From CAZEVY01 sp964515555 (GTDB lineage: Bacteria > Acidobacteriota > Terriglobia > Bryobacterales > Bryobacteraceae), in assembly GCA_964515555.1 (NCBI GenBank), contig CAZEVY010000009.1, positions 1 to 64,000 on the forward strand: DNA of 64,000 nt. The letters are read 5' to 3'. A program made the position numbers and the translations under genes. Shown here piece after piece: positions 34,312 through 44,206 of this stretch. Position 1 is the stretch's first letter; every line of letters begins with the position of its first letter. The notes under the pieces were generated by a model. It saw nothing but the letters and a program-made list of their open reading frames with translations, did no database searches and was not told the DNA's origin.

Positions 34312-36564
34312 TCGTCGCGTCGGCGGCCGCATGGGCGGGAACCAAGCACGACTTCCCGCGCCCGGTGCTCGTGTTCGCGAATCATCCCGATCTGCCGATT
34401 GAGAACTTCGCCGCCGGCCGACTCGGCATCCCTCAGCCGGGACACGCGAGAATCTACCTTTATGCCGCGTATCGTTATCTCGACGGACGCCCCTTCACTC
34501 CGGCGGAACAGCGCGCCTACATGCGCGCCTGGCGCCTTCGCGCTGGAATCGACGTCCCACATGAGCCCGAAACCGGATACCGCGAGTGGAGGGACCTTCG
34601 CTGGAAGGTCTCCGGAAAACCCCGTCCCCAGGAGGGGGTCGAAACGCGAGGCTTTGTCTATCGCCCGATCTGCTCGGACGACGCCTTCGCAATGGCCGCG
34701 CGCACGCTGCGTGAGCGCATCCAGCGGTTCGGCAACCTGAGTCCGGAAGTCCGATTCTGGGTCGAGGGACAGGATCTTGTCTTCGAGGGATGCAGTCCCG
34801 GGCAGAAAATCCCCGCGCCGGCGCCGCCGGCCATGCACTCGCTCATTCGCGCCGACCGCGATTATCAGATTGCGGCGGCGCTGTTCTACAACCTCCGTTT
34901 CGATGAGGCGCTGGAGCGCTTCCGTCTCATTGAGAAGGACGCCGCGTCGCCGTGGCGAGTTTGGGCGCCGTATCTGATCGGCCGGACGTTCCTGTGGATG
35001 GCTCGGATGACGCAGGCGGAACCCGAGTATCACAAGCGGCTTCGGGAAGCGGAGAAGCAGTTCCTGGCGGTGCTCGCGAATCCGGCGCTCCGCGTGACGC
35101 ACGCCGCCGCTGATCGGCTGCTCATTCGATGCCTGTTGATCACGAATCCGCCGTGGGCTGGAGCGGCTGGCGCGCCGGCTCGACAACGCGTCGGCCGTGG
35201 CCACCCGCTCCAGCGATCTATTCATGTATCTGAATTCGATCGACATGCACACCGGCGGCTACGACGAGCCCCGGAAGACCGTCGAGCAGATTCTTCCGAA
35301 TGACAATCTCACGCAGTGGACTTACACGTTCCAAGGCGCCGGGCCTTCTGCCTACACAACGGCGCTCGCGCGCTGGCGGGCGACTGCCTCGCGGGCGTGG
35401 CTCTACTCCGCAATCTACAAGGCGAGGGCCTCGTCGCCGGAGCGCGATGAGCTGATCCGCGTGGCTCTCGCCGTTCCGGTGGGCGAGACCGGCGGCCCAG
35501 CGATTCGATACGCCGCCGCGCGGCTGCTGGCGCTCACGGGCGACGTGTCGCAAGCGCGCGACGTGCTCGACGGCGTCCTGGCGGAGCTGCGCGATCTGCC
35601 GTCGGCGTTGAATATCGCGCTGGAAGCACGCGCGCAGGTGGCTCGCGATCTCGATGAATTCCTGAAGCTCGCGCCGAGGCGCGTAATCATGGCGTCGACG
35701 GAACTCGACGATGCCGAATTCGAGTCCGCCGCGACGCCCGGCCGCTGGTATTCCGATCGGAGCGAAATCGCACAGCATCGACGCCTCGCCGGACTGCCGC
35801 GACTGGACGGCGGCGCGGAGGTTGTCCTCAGCCGCCGCCTTCCGCTGCGCTTGCTGCGCGACATCGCACTGGCCGGGACAGCGTTGCCGAAGCATCTCAC
35901 CGCGGAGTTGCGCTTGGCGGCATTTACGCGCGCCGCGCTGCTTGGCCGCATCGACGTGGCGCGCGAGCTCGGCGGCGCGGTAGCGTCGGATCATCCTTCG
36001 ATCAAGGCCGAGATGCAGCGCTTCCTCGACGCCGACCCCGCGAAAGCCGAGGCCGAGGCGGCGTTCGTGCTCGCGAAGCTGCCCGGCGCGAAGCCCTACA
36101 TGAGCCGCGGATACGGCCGCGCGCTCGCCGCCCACGAGCACGACGAGTGGGGACGCAACTGGTGGCACAGGTTGAACGACGAGGATATGTCGGAGCTGGA
36201 TTATCCGAATGAGATACCGGTCCGGTTCGACCTTCCCGAACTGCCGTTTCTCAGCGCCGCCGACCGGCAGGAGGCCGCCGCCGAGTGGAAGCGTCTCGCG
36301 GAGCAACCGGAAGGGTACAACTGGATCGCGGGTCGGATCGTGCGTGCGGTGCGCGAGCAACCGGGTCGCCCGGGCGCGGCCGAGTCGTTGTATCGCGCTA
36401 TTTCGGTGCTGATAAACAATTGGCACTCGCACATCAGCGCGAGGGAATCGCCGGAGCTTCGCGCGGCCGCTCGGCTGCTCTCCACGCGCTACAGAAACAC
36501 GAGTTGGTATCGCAAAGCCGCCGGCTCCGATGCGTTCTGGCTCCAACAGCTCATGAATCCGTGA
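34293..36564 (+). pseudogene. Frameshifted large secreted protein, partner of the DUF3142-like lipoprotein
   Basis: Two overlapping frames belong to one gene. From the ATG at 34293 the first frame has a signal peptide (MRALVLIVASAAAWAG) and reads well up to about 35150 (LLIRCLLITNPPW), then degenerates to Arg/His-rich sequence until 35303. The other frame becomes sensible from LERLARRLDNASAVATRSSDL (about 35158) and continues to 36564 (FWLQQLMNP). A 2-nt loss near 35155-35160 (TGGGCTGGAG, where TGGGCGCTGGAG would be in frame) would explain it. Total about 755 aa, alpha-helical and TPR-like in the middle (QIAAALFYNLRFDEALERF). Sequencing error or true mutation cannot be told apart. Family not recognised. 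Confidence 0.7.
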
Positions 36565-36574
36565 TTGGCGTTGA

Positions 36575-37342
36575 TCAGCCCCGCAACGCCGCCACCGCCG
36601 CGGCCAGCGCATTCCGATACACCGCGATATCGTTCGACCACGAGATCACGTTATAGCCGATCGCGCGCCACTCCGCCGCCTGTTCCGCCGACCCCGGCTG
36701 AATCCCCGCCCCGCGGCCGTGCCTCCGCGCCGCCTCCACCACGCGACCGAGCGCCGCCAGAAAATCCGCGTGGTGAAACTGCGCCGGAATCCCCATCGAC
36801 TGCGAAAGGTCGAAGTGCCCCACCCACAGCACGTCCACCCCCTCCACCGCCGCGATGTCGTCCAGATTCGCCAGACCGCGCGTCGACTCGATCTGGCAGA
36901 TCACCGTGGTCGTGCGGTTCGATTCCTCGAAGTACGCCACCGGGTCGGGCTGCACATAATCCGTGTGCGCCCCGCCCAGGCCCACGCCGCGATTGCCGAG
37001 CGGCGCATACTTCACCGCCGCGACGATCTCGCGCGCCTCGGCGCCCGATTCCACGTTCGCCACCATGACGCCCATCGCGCCCGCGTCCATCGTGCGCGCG
37101 ATGAAGTGATACTGCCGTTGCGGCACGCGCACCAACGGCGTGACCGTCGTGCCGCGAAACCACGAGAGGATGTCGGCGATCTGCGGCGCGCCGAACGCCG
37201 TGTGCTCCATGTCGGCGACCACGAAGTCGACGCCCGCCGCCTCCACGATGCGCGCCACGCCGCGCGTTCCGAATTCGCTGATCATGTGGCCGATGGCGAT
37301 CCGGCCCCCGGCGAGCGCCGCACGCAGTCGATTCTCCCTCAC
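36575..37342 (-). CDS. HpcH/HpaI-type class II aldolase
   Basis: A 255-aa metal-dependent aldolase of the HpaI/GarL family, which cleaves 2-keto-3-deoxy sugar acids or 4-hydroxy-2-oxo-acids to pyruvate and an aldehyde. Conserved are the general-base region VVADMEHTAFG, the Arg in PLVRVPQ, the metal Glu in CQIESTRGL and the Asp in VLWVGHFDLSQSMG. The GTG at 37342 has GGAGGGGGA just upstream and overlaps the stop of the dehydrogenase gene (GTGA). Together with that dehydrogenase it suggests degradation of a hydroxy- or keto-acid. Confidence 0.9.
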   Translation of the reverse strand: MRENRLRAALAGGRIAIGHMISEFGTRGVARIVEAAGVDFVVADMEHTAFGAPQIADILSWFRGTTVTPLVRVPQRQYHFIARTMDAGAMGVMVANVESGAEAREIVAAVKYAPLGNRGVGLGGAHTDYVQPDPVAYFEESNRTTTVICQIESTRGLANLDDIAAVEGVDVLWVGHFDLSQSMGIPAQFHHADFLAALGRVVEAARRHGRGAGIQPGSAEQAAEWRAIGYNVISWSNDIAVYRNALAAAVAALRG

Positions 37343-38370
37343 GATCTCCCCCTCCAGCGCGCGAGTTTCGCCTGAAACGCGGGCCGCTCGACCACGCCGC
37401 GATTCACGATGCCGCCCGGCAGCCCGCCGCGCGAGACCGCGAGCACGTTCTGGCAGGCCTCGCGGCCGTTGTCGCGCATCAGCACGTCGGTCCACGCCAG
37501 CGCGTGCGGGGCGACGATCGCGTTGTCGAGCTCGAACAGCGGATCGCGCCGCGGCGGCGGTTCCACCGGAAACACGTCGATGCCCGCCCCCGCGATCCAG
37601 CGCTCGCTGAGCGCGCGAACCAGCGCCTCGTGCTGCACGATCGGGCCGCGCGCCGTGTTGATGAAGTACGCCGTCGGCTTCATCAGCCGGAAATGCCGCT
37701 CGCCGACCAGTCCGCGCGTCTCGGCGCTCAGAAAAGTATTCACGGTGACGAAGTCGCTCTCGCGGAACACCGTGTCGATGTCCGTCAGCTCGACCCCGAG
37801 GTCGAGCACCTGCTCTTGCGCGACATACGGATCGCAGGCGACCAGCCGCCGGAAGCCGAGCGGCGCGGCCAGCCGGAACATCTCGCGTGCGATGTTGCCG
37901 CATCCCACCGAGCCCAGCACGCGGCCCACCAGGCTCTGGCCGAGCCTCGGCAGATCGCTGCGCCAGCCGCCCGCGCGCGCCACCCGATCCTGAAGCAACA
38001 GGTTCTTCGCCAGCGCGAAGATCAGCGTGAGGATCGCTTCGGCCACCGGCCGCCGCACCGCGTTCGGCGTGATGCTCAGCACGATGCCCGCGCCCGTCAG
38101 CGCGTCCACGTCGATCAGGTCGTAGCCGACCCCCCAGCGCGCGACGATGGCGAGCCGGTCCGCCCCCTGCAGGCTCTCGGGCGTGATCTTCAGCGCCAGC
38201 GCGAACACAGCGTCGAAGCCCGCCAGCGATCCCGGCTCGGCGGTCTTGCCGCCCGGCATCGGAACCACTTCGATGCCCGCGACTCCGGCGAGCTGCTCGG
38301 CGGCCACTTCCTCGAGGCTCGCGCGAGCTTCGCTGTAAAAGTCCGGTGAGACTCCGATGCGGAACGTCAT
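37339..38370 (-). CDS. D-isomer-specific 2-hydroxyacid dehydrogenase
   Basis: A 343-aa NAD(P)-dependent oxidoreductase of the D-2-hydroxyacid dehydrogenase family (glycerate/phosphoglycerate-type). The Rossmann motif is VLGSVGCGNIA. The catalytic Arg lies in FINTARGPIV, the Glu region near GIDVFPVEPPP and the catalytic His in IVAPHALAWT. The ATG at 38370 matches the family start; upstream extension would lie in the peptidase gene. It is coupled on both sides by 4-nt overlaps. The substrate may be a product of, or precursor for, the neighbouring aldolase. Confidence 0.92.
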   Translation of the reverse strand: MTFRIGVSPDFYSEARASLEEVAAEQLAGVAGIEVVPMPGGKTAEPGSLAGFDAVFALALKITPESLQGADRLAIVARWGVGYDLIDVDALTGAGIVLSITPNAVRRPVAEAILTLIFALAKNLLLQDRVARAGGWRSDLPRLGQSLVGRVLGSVGCGNIAREMFRLAAPLGFRRLVACDPYVAQEQVLDLGVELTDIDTVFRESDFVTVNTFLSAETRGLVGERHFRLMKPTAYFINTARGPIVQHEALVRALSERWIAGAGIDVFPVEPPPRRDPLFELDNAIVAPHALAWTDVLMRDNGREACQNVLAVSRGGLPGGIVNRGVVERPAFQAKLARWRGRS

Positions 38371-40883
38371 AGCGGCTTCGCCGCCGAAAGATAGATCGAG
38401 TTCAGCAGGAACTTGAAGGTCCCGTGCGGCTGACCGCGGAACTGCGGGCGGAAGCCGAACAGCACCACGCGCCCCGCGCCGTGCCGCGCCTCGAGCAGGA
38501 TGTGCTTGCCGAGCACCTCGCGCTCGCCCGATACCCAGCCGCTCGCGAGCAGGTTCGAATCGGCGTAGCGCGCCACCGACCGCACCTCGCGGTCGCTCGC
38601 GCCCGCCTCCTTCACGAGCGTGATGTCCCACGCCTGGCCGCCGCTCGAAAACGCGATCGCCTGCTTCGGCATCCCCAGCGCGATCGGATGCGCGCTGTCG
38701 ACGTTGATGCGCAGCAGCGACCCGGGACAGTAGTAGCCGGTCGCCGGCCGATCGGCGCCCGCGGGCGTGTCGGCGGTCGAGCGCAGCAGCGCGCGCACCG
38801 GCAGCGGGAAGAACTGTACCGGCAGCTCTGTCGCCGCGTCGAATGCGATCAGCGTTCCGCCCGCGCGCACGAACGACTCCATCTCGTGCAGCCCGTCGAT
38901 GCCGATCCCGCCCGTGTACTCGGGCCGTTGCAGCACCGGCGCCTCACCCGGACGCCCGCGGCCGGTGCGCTCGCCCGCGCGCGTGCCGTGCAGAATCGAG
39001 GGCGCCGTCTGCGACGCGAGAATAATCGCATCGAATCGCGCGCGCAGGCCGCCCTTGCGAACGTCGGCGTTGCGCAGCATGGTGTGCGGAATCTGGAACT
39101 GGTCGAGCACGAACTGCGTCCAGCCGGTGTCCATGTTGGCGGTCCACGGCTCGTACAGCGCCACCCGCGGCGCGCGCAGCTCCCAGGCGGCCTTGTCGAA
39201 CCGCGCCGCCTCGCCCCGCCCGTCGATCAGCACGTCGCCGCTCGTGTCGCGGCGCACGCGAGTGTTCTTCGCGAGCGCGCGCGCGGCCGTGCGAAACGCC
39301 CCGTTGTCGCGCGCCGACGCCGCATCGCCCGGCGCCGGGAACGCTGTCGCGGCCTCCGTGCGCGCCTCGAACGCCTCGTCCACGCGATCGACCGCGACGC
39401 CCATCTGCATGCTCAGCGTCCAGCCGGCGATGTCGTAGGGACGCTTGGTCGCGCCGCCCGTTCCCGTGCGAATCTCCGGATACTTCTGCGGCTCCATCAG
39501 GTCCACCAAGTAGGCGCGGAACGGCTGCGCCGCGGGCATCACGTAAGTTCCCTCCGGATACTCCCTTCCGCCGGCGCGAAACGCCAGTTGCGCGCGCTCC
39601 ACCTTCACGCCGCCGAGTTGCAGCCGATGCAGCATCTCCATCGCCGATGTCCGATCGCCCTGGTCGGCGGCGACGACGTAAGCGTACGGCCGCCCCTTGC
39701 GCCCCTGCTCGATCGCGGCGCGTGCGCTCTCGTGCGCCTTCCAGAGAAAGTGCGGCGCGCGCGACGACGCCAGGTCCAGAATCGCGAAGTCCGCCGTGAG
39801 CATGTAGTCGATGGCGTCGCGCAACGTCCACCGCCCGCCCATCCACGGCATGGCGTAGAACATGGTCGGGAGCTTCGTCGGAATGCCGCTCGAGAAGCGT
39901 TCCGGAAAATCCTCGGCGCGGTAGGTGCGCGGCGACGCGTAGCCGGATGCCGCCGTCTCGGTGAGGATGCCGTGCATGTTGTGGTAGTAGGGCGTGGTGC
40001 GCATGCCGCCGTTCCACCACGAGTCGTAACCGAGATAGGAGAGCACGCCCGGCTTGTTCTCCCGCGCGAAGCGCTCGCGCATCGCCGCGCCGATCATGCT
40101 GACGCCTTCCATCACCGGGGCCGGCACATTGGGATTCAACGGCTCCGCGTTCGGCGGGACGAAGATGCGCGCGGGGAACGCCGGCGCCTGGTGCTGGTTA
40201 TAGATGATCTGCGGGAACCACTCGTGGTAGAACAGCCGCGCGATGTGACGCGTCTCCTCGAGGTTCATCATGAACCAGTCGCGATTATTGTCGTGCCCGG
40301 CGTACTTCTGATAGAGATGCGGCAGCGGCGCCAGTTCATACGGCGTGCCGGCGTTCTTGCGGTACCAGTCGACGATCCAGTCGAGTCCGTCGGGATTCAC
40401 GCAGAAGGCCTGGAGCAGGATGACCTTGTCGCGGATGCGGCGCGTCTCCTCGTCTTCGCCCGTCACCATGCGATACGCCAGGTCGGGCGCATGCTGCACC
40501 GTGGCGACCTCGCTCGCGTGCAGGCCGGAGTCGATCCACACGATCGCCTTGCCTTCGCTCGCGAAGCGGCGCGCCTCCTCGGGGCTCGACTCGCCCAGCG
40601 CCAGGCGCCGGTTCATCTGCTTGTAGCGTTCGAGATTCTTGAGATTCTCCGGCGACGAAATGATCGCCAGATACATCGGCTTGCCGTGCGCGCTCCGCCC
40701 GTACTCCACCAGCCGCAGACGATCCGTCGACTGCGCCAGCTTCTGGAAGTACGCGACCGTTTCGGCGTAGCCGGCCAGCTTATAGTCGTCGCCCGGCGTC
40801 CAGCCGAAGTGCTCGCGCGGAGTCGGAGGAGCGGCCCAGGCAACGGCCGCCAGGAGTGTCGCCAGAAAGCTCGGGAGTCGCAT
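38367..40883 (-). CDS. Secreted M14-family zinc carboxypeptidase
   Basis: An 838-aa exported metallopeptidase with signal peptide MRLPSFLATLLAAVAWA. The catalytic domain (about 25-400) has the M14 zinc motif HxxE in SGLHASEVA (His122, Glu125), the substrate Arg region NNRDWFMMNLEET, a further His in YNQHQAPAF and the general-base Glu in ILTETAASGY. The C-terminal half (about 400-838) is a glutamine-amidotransferase-like domain (ALYEPWTANMDTGW, then GGTLIAFDAATE) as in other large M14 peptidases. It heads the operon and has a leaderless-type -10 just upstream. Confidence 0.88.
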   Translation of the reverse strand: MRLPSFLATLLAAVAWAAPPTPREHFGWTPGDDYKLAGYAETVAYFQKLAQSTDRLRLVEYGRSAHGKPMYLAIISSPENLKNLERYKQMNRRLALGESSPEEARRFASEGKAIVWIDSGLHASEVATVQHAPDLAYRMVTGEDEETRRIRDKVILLQAFCVNPDGLDWIVDWYRKNAGTPYELAPLPHLYQKYAGHDNNRDWFMMNLEETRHIARLFYHEWFPQIIYNQHQAPAFPARIFVPPNAEPLNPNVPAPVMEGVSMIGAAMRERFARENKPGVLSYLGYDSWWNGGMRTTPYYHNMHGILTETAASGYASPRTYRAEDFPERFSSGIPTKLPTMFYAMPWMGGRWTLRDAIDYMLTADFAILDLASSRAPHFLWKAHESARAAIEQGRKGRPYAYVVAADQGDRTSAMEMLHRLQLGGVKVERAQLAFRAGGREYPEGTYVMPAAQPFRAYLVDLMEPQKYPEIRTGTGGATKRPYDIAGWTLSMQMGVAVDRVDEAFEARTEAATAFPAPGDAASARDNGAFRTAARALAKNTRVRRDTSGDVLIDGRGEAARFDKAAWELRAPRVALYEPWTANMDTGWTQFVLDQFQIPHTMLRNADVRKGGLRARFDAIILASQTAPSILHGTRAGERTGRGRPGEAPVLQRPEYTGGIGIDGLHEMESFVRAGGTLIAFDAATELPVQFFPLPVRALLRSTADTPAGADRPATGYYCPGSLLRINVDSAHPIALGMPKQAIAFSSGGQAWDITLVKEAGASDREVRSVARYADSNLLASGWVSGEREVLGKHILLEARHGAGRVVLFGFRPQFRGQPHGTFKFLLNSIYLSAAKPL

Positions 40884-40891
40884 CAGGCGTA

Positions 40892-40897
40892 ATCATA
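40892..40897 (-). promoter_or_regulatory. Leaderless-type -10 of the M14 peptidase gene
   Basis: Minus-strand TATGAT ends 8 nt before the ATG at 40883, without a Shine-Dalgarno sequence. No -35 match seen. Confidence 0.4.
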
Positions 40898-40940
40898 GCA
40901 TCGCGGTTTTAGGCGGCGGGCGTGTTTGAGGCCGTTGCAA

Positions 40941-40992
40941 ATCCACCACACCGTGGTTGATAATCCACCACGACGTGGTTGATAATACAACC
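40941..40992 (+). promoter_or_regulatory. Tandem 22-bp operator-like repeats inside the promoter of the ATPase gene
   Basis: Two head-to-tail 22-bp units (40941-40962 and 40963-40984, 20 of 22 identical) each contain the palindrome ACCAC-NNN-GTGGT. TTGATA (40957-40962) and GATAAT (40981-40986) form a -35/-10 pair with an 18-bp spacer that is filled by the second unit. The -10 ends 6 nt before the ATG at 40993, so the transcript should be leaderless. A bound repressor would block the polymerase directly. Confidence 0.6.
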
Positions 40993-42258
40993 ATGATCCG
41001 GCGCACTCTGGAGTCCGCCGCCCTGGACGCCCTCTCCGACACGCCCGTCGTGTTCCTTCACGGCGGCCGCCAGACCGGCAAGAGCACCTTGGCGCGGCAC
41101 ATCGCCGCCGGGCCGCATCCGGCGCGCTACCTCACGCTCGACGATGCCGCGCCGCTCGCCGCCGCGCGCCACGACCCCGCAGCCTTCCTGGCCGGGCTCG
41201 ACGGCCCCGTCGTCATCGACGAGGTGCAGCGCGCGCCGGAGTTGTTCCTCGCCCTTAAGGCCCAGGTCGACCGCAACCGCGCCCCGGGCCGGTTCCTGCT
41301 GACCGGATCGACGCACGCGCTGGTGCTGCCGGACCTGGCCGCCGCCCTCGCCGGACGAATGGAGACCCTGACGCTGTGGCCGTTTTCGCAGAGCGAGGTG
41401 GAGGGAGCGGCCGCGAATCTTGTCGACGCGCTCTTCGCCGACCGTCTCCCCGCGTGGAAGCCTTCCGCGCCGCCCTCGGTCGAACTGCGCGTCCTTCGCG
41501 GCGGTTATCCCGACGCCTTTCGCCGCGCGCGCGACGACCGCCGCGGCGCCTGGTTCGGCGCCTACGTGACGACCATTCTTCAACGCGACGTGCGCGACCT
41601 GGCGAACATCGATCGCCTCGCCGACCTGCCGCGCCTCTTGAGCCTGGTCGCGACGCGCGCCGGGTCCCTGTTGAACTTCGCGGACCTGTCGCGCAGCATG
41701 GCGATTCCGCAGACGACGATGGCCCGTTACCTGGACCTGCTCGGCGCGACGTTTCTCACCTGTCTCGCTCCCGCATGGTCGACGAACGTCGGTAAGCGGT
41801 TCACCCGGTCGCCGAAAATCTACCTCAGCGATACCGGATTGCTCAGCCATCTCCTCGGCCTGGACCGCGAGCGGCTGAAGCGCGACCGCACTTGGATGGG
41901 GCCCCTGCTCGAGAACTTCGTCGTCATGGAGCTGGCAAAGCTGGCCGGATGGAGCGCGTCGCGCGCGAGCCTTCATCACTTCCGGCTGGCGGCGGGACAG
42001 GAGGTCGACGTGGTTCTCGAGAAGCCGTCGGGCGAGATCGCCGGCGTCGAGGTGAAGGCTTCGGCGACGATCGGCCCGCGCGACTTCAACGGACTGCGGA
42101 CGCTGGCGGAGATCGCGGGGCCGCGCTTTCGGCGCGGGGTGGTTCTCTACACCGGCGACGAAGCGGTCTCGTTCGGGCCGCGCCTGCACGCGCTGCCGGT
42201 CGGCGTGCTGTGGCGCGACACTGCCGGGGCCGCCTCGCGCGGCAAAGTGCGACACTGA
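40993..42258 (+). CDS. AAA_14/DUF4143-type ATPase
   Basis: A 421-aa STAND-like P-loop ATPase. Walker A is GGRQTGKST (residues 24-32), Walker B is PVVIDEVQ, and the sensor region is FLLTGSTHAL. A winged-helix-like segment follows (LNFADLSRSMAIPQTTMARYLDLL). The C-terminal DUF4143 nuclease-like domain has ENFVVMELAKL, GQEVDVVLE and GVEVKASATI, a PD-(D/E)xK-like order. Such proteins are common in mobile or defence-related contexts but their function is unclear. The winged helix could bind the repeats in its own promoter. Complete in length. Confidence 0.85.
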   Translation: MIRRTLESAALDALSDTPVVFLHGGRQTGKSTLARHIAAGPHPARYLTLDDAAPLAAARHDPAAFLAGLDGPVVIDEVQRAPELFLALKAQVDRNRAPGRFLLTGSTHALVLPDLAAALAGRMETLTLWPFSQSEVEGAAANLVDALFADRLPAWKPSAPPSVELRVLRGGYPDAFRRARDDRRGAWFGAYVTTILQRDVRDLANIDRLADLPRLLSLVATRAGSLLNFADLSRSMAIPQTTMARYLDLLGATFLTCLAPAWSTNVGKRFTRSPKIYLSDTGLLSHLLGLDRERLKRDRTWMGPLLENFVVMELAKLAGWSASRASLHHFRLAAGQEVDVVLEKPSGEIAGVEVKASATIGPRDFNGLRTLAEIAGPRFRRGVVLYTGDEAVSFGPRLHALPVGVLWRDTAGAASRGKVRH

Positions 42259-42263
42259 GGCGT

Positions 42264-43145
42264 ATGCCGCAGGACCGCAAGTTCCGCATCGGCCTCGTGC
42301 AGATGTCCTGCTCGAAGGATCCGGACGAGAACCTGGAGAAGGCGTGCGGCCGGATTCGCGACGCCGCCGCGCGCGGGGCGCAGATCGTCTGTCTTCAGGA
42401 GTTGTTCCGGTCGCAGTACTTCTGCCAGGAGGAGAACGCCGCGCTGTTCGCCCTCGCCGAACCCGTGCCGGGACCGGCGACGGACACGCTCTCGGCGATC
42501 GCGCGCGATCTCGCCGTGGTGATCGTCGCCCCGCTGTTCGAGCGCCGCGCCGCGGGCGTATATCACAACTCGGCGGCGGTCATCGACGCCGATGGGTCGC
42601 TCGCCGGGCTCTATCGCAAGATGCATATCCCCGACGACCCGCTTTACTACGAAAAGTACTATTTCACGCCCGGCGACCTGGGATTCCCCAGCTTCGATAC
42701 GCGCTACGGGCGCATCGCCGTGCTGATCTGCTGGGACCAGTGGTATCCGGAGGGCGCGCGCCTGGCAAGCCTGAACGGCGCCGGCGTGCTGTTTTATCCG
42801 ACCGCCATCGGCTGGCATCCGAGCGAGAAGGAGAAGTACGGTGCCACGCAGCTCGACGCCTGGCGGACCGTCCAGCGAGGACACGCCATCGCCAACGGCA
42901 TCTACGTCGCGGCCGCCAATCGCGTGGGCCATGAGGGACCCCGGGACGGCGGGCTGGAGTTCTGGGGCGCCTCCTTCGTCGCCGACCCGCAAGGCCGCCT
43001 GCTCGCCGAGGCCGGCGCGGGCGAGGAGATCCTCGTCGTCGAGTGCGATCCGGCGCGCGTCGAGAAGGTCCGCCGGCACTGGCCGTTCTTCCGCGACCGC
43101 CGCATTGACGCCTATTCGCCGATTCTGAATCGATGGAACGCCTGA
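42264..43145 (+). CDS. aguB: N-carbamoylputrescine amidase
   Basis: A 293-aa nitrilase-superfamily enzyme hydrolysing N-carbamoylputrescine to putrescine, CO2 and ammonia. The Glu-Lys-Cys triad is visible: Glu46 in CLQELFRSQYFC, Lys119 in YRKMHIPDD and Cys156 in LICWDQWYPE. The family strings PGDLGF and GWHPSEKEK are also present. It starts 6 bp after the ATPase gene and overlaps aguA by 13 bp. The pair converts agmatine to putrescine, so arginine decarboxylase should lie elsewhere in the genome. Confidence 0.95.
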   Translation: MPQDRKFRIGLVQMSCSKDPDENLEKACGRIRDAAARGAQIVCLQELFRSQYFCQEENAALFALAEPVPGPATDTLSAIARDLAVVIVAPLFERRAAGVYHNSAAVIDADGSLAGLYRKMHIPDDPLYYEKYYFTPGDLGFPSFDTRYGRIAVLICWDQWYPEGARLASLNGAGVLFYPTAIGWHPSEKEKYGATQLDAWRTVQRGHAIANGIYVAAANRVGHEGPRDGGLEFWGASFVADPQGRLLAEAGAGEEILVVECDPARVEKVRRHWPFFRDRRIDAYSPILNRWNA

Positions 43146-44194
43146 AGCGGCCCCCATCCGGGCCGCAAGCGAAGGCGATCCGGCTCCCCGCCGAGTGGGA
43201 GCCGCACGAGGCGACTTGGCTCGCCTGGCCGCACGAGCGCACCGATTGGCCCGGCAAGTTCGAGCCGATCGCCTGGGTCTATGGCGAGGTCGTGCGGCAT
43301 CTCTCGCGCGTCGAGCGCGTGCGGATCATGATCCGGCGCGAGGATCACCGCGAGGCGGCGAGGAAGCTGAAACTGGCCGGCGCCGAGATGAGCGCCGTCG
43401 AATTCTTCCTCTGCCCGACCGACCGGAGCTGGACGCGCGACACCTGCCCGATCTTCGTGGGCGCGGGCGGCGGCGTTGCGATGACGCACTGGCGCTTCAA
43501 CGCCTGGGCCAAATACTCCAACTGGCGCCGCGACGCCCGCGTGCCGGAGTTCATCGAAGGGAAGCTGCGCCTACCGCGCATCGAGACCGGCCTGGTGCTC
43601 GAAGGCGGCGCCATCGACGCCAACGGCCGCGGCTGTCTGCTGACTACCGAGGATTGCCTGTTGAGCGCCGTACAGGCGCGGAATCCGGGCCTGACGCGCG
43701 CCGCGTATGAGGCCGCCTTCGCGCGCTTCCTTGGCGTGAAGAAGACGCTGTGGCTCAAACGCGGAATCGCGGGCGACGATACGCACGGCCACGTCGACGA
43801 TCTGGCCCGCTTCGTCGCGCCGTCGACCGTGGTCGCCGTCGTTGAGCGCGACTGGTCGGAAGAGAACTACGAGCCTCTGCTCGAAAACCTGCGGCTCCTT
43901 CGCCGCATGACGGATGAGCGCGGCCGGCGCCTGCGCGTCGAGACGCTGCCGATGCCCGCGCCGGTTTCCTTCGACGGCCAGCGCCTTCCGGCCAGCTACG
44001 CGAATTTCTATATCGCCAACAATCTCGTGCTCGCGCCGACCTTCAACGATCCCCACGATCGCGTGGCGCTCGACACGCTCGCGCGCCTGTTCCCGCGCCG
44101 CAAGGTCGTCGGGATTCACTCGGTGGACCTGGTTCTGGGGCTGGGGACGCTGCACTGCATGACGATGCAGCAGCCCGCGGCCGGGGCGCGATGA
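43133..44194 (+). CDS. aguA: Agmatine deiminase
   Basis: A 353-aa enzyme of the pentein fold converting agmatine to N-carbamoylputrescine. Conserved strings are PAEWEPHEATWLAWP near the N-terminus, RSWTRDTCPIF, VLEGGAIDANGRG, DDTHGHVDDLARF (catalytic His/Asp) and the nucleophile Cys342 in GLGTLHCMTMQQP. The start overlaps aguB by 13 nt, which implies translational coupling. The length is a little short of the 360-370 aa typical of the family but complete in motifs. Confidence 0.95.
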   Translation: MERLKRPPSGPQAKAIRLPAEWEPHEATWLAWPHERTDWPGKFEPIAWVYGEVVRHLSRVERVRIMIRREDHREAARKLKLAGAEMSAVEFFLCPTDRSWTRDTCPIFVGAGGGVAMTHWRFNAWAKYSNWRRDARVPEFIEGKLRLPRIETGLVLEGGAIDANGRGCLLTTEDCLLSAVQARNPGLTRAAYEAAFARFLGVKKTLWLKRGIAGDDTHGHVDDLARFVAPSTVVAVVERDWSEENYEPLLENLRLLRRMTDERGRRLRVETLPMPAPVSFDGQRLPASYANFYIANNLVLAPTFNDPHDRVALDTLARLFPRRKVVGIHSVDLVLGLGTLHCMTMQQPAAGAR

Positions 44195-44206
44195 TCGCGC
44201 GTGGAC

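Noticed and set aside
40941..40984. A two-copy direct repeat that might be a CRISPR start.
   Set aside because: The two units are contiguous with no spacer and sit within a promoter; they are operator-like, not CRISPR.
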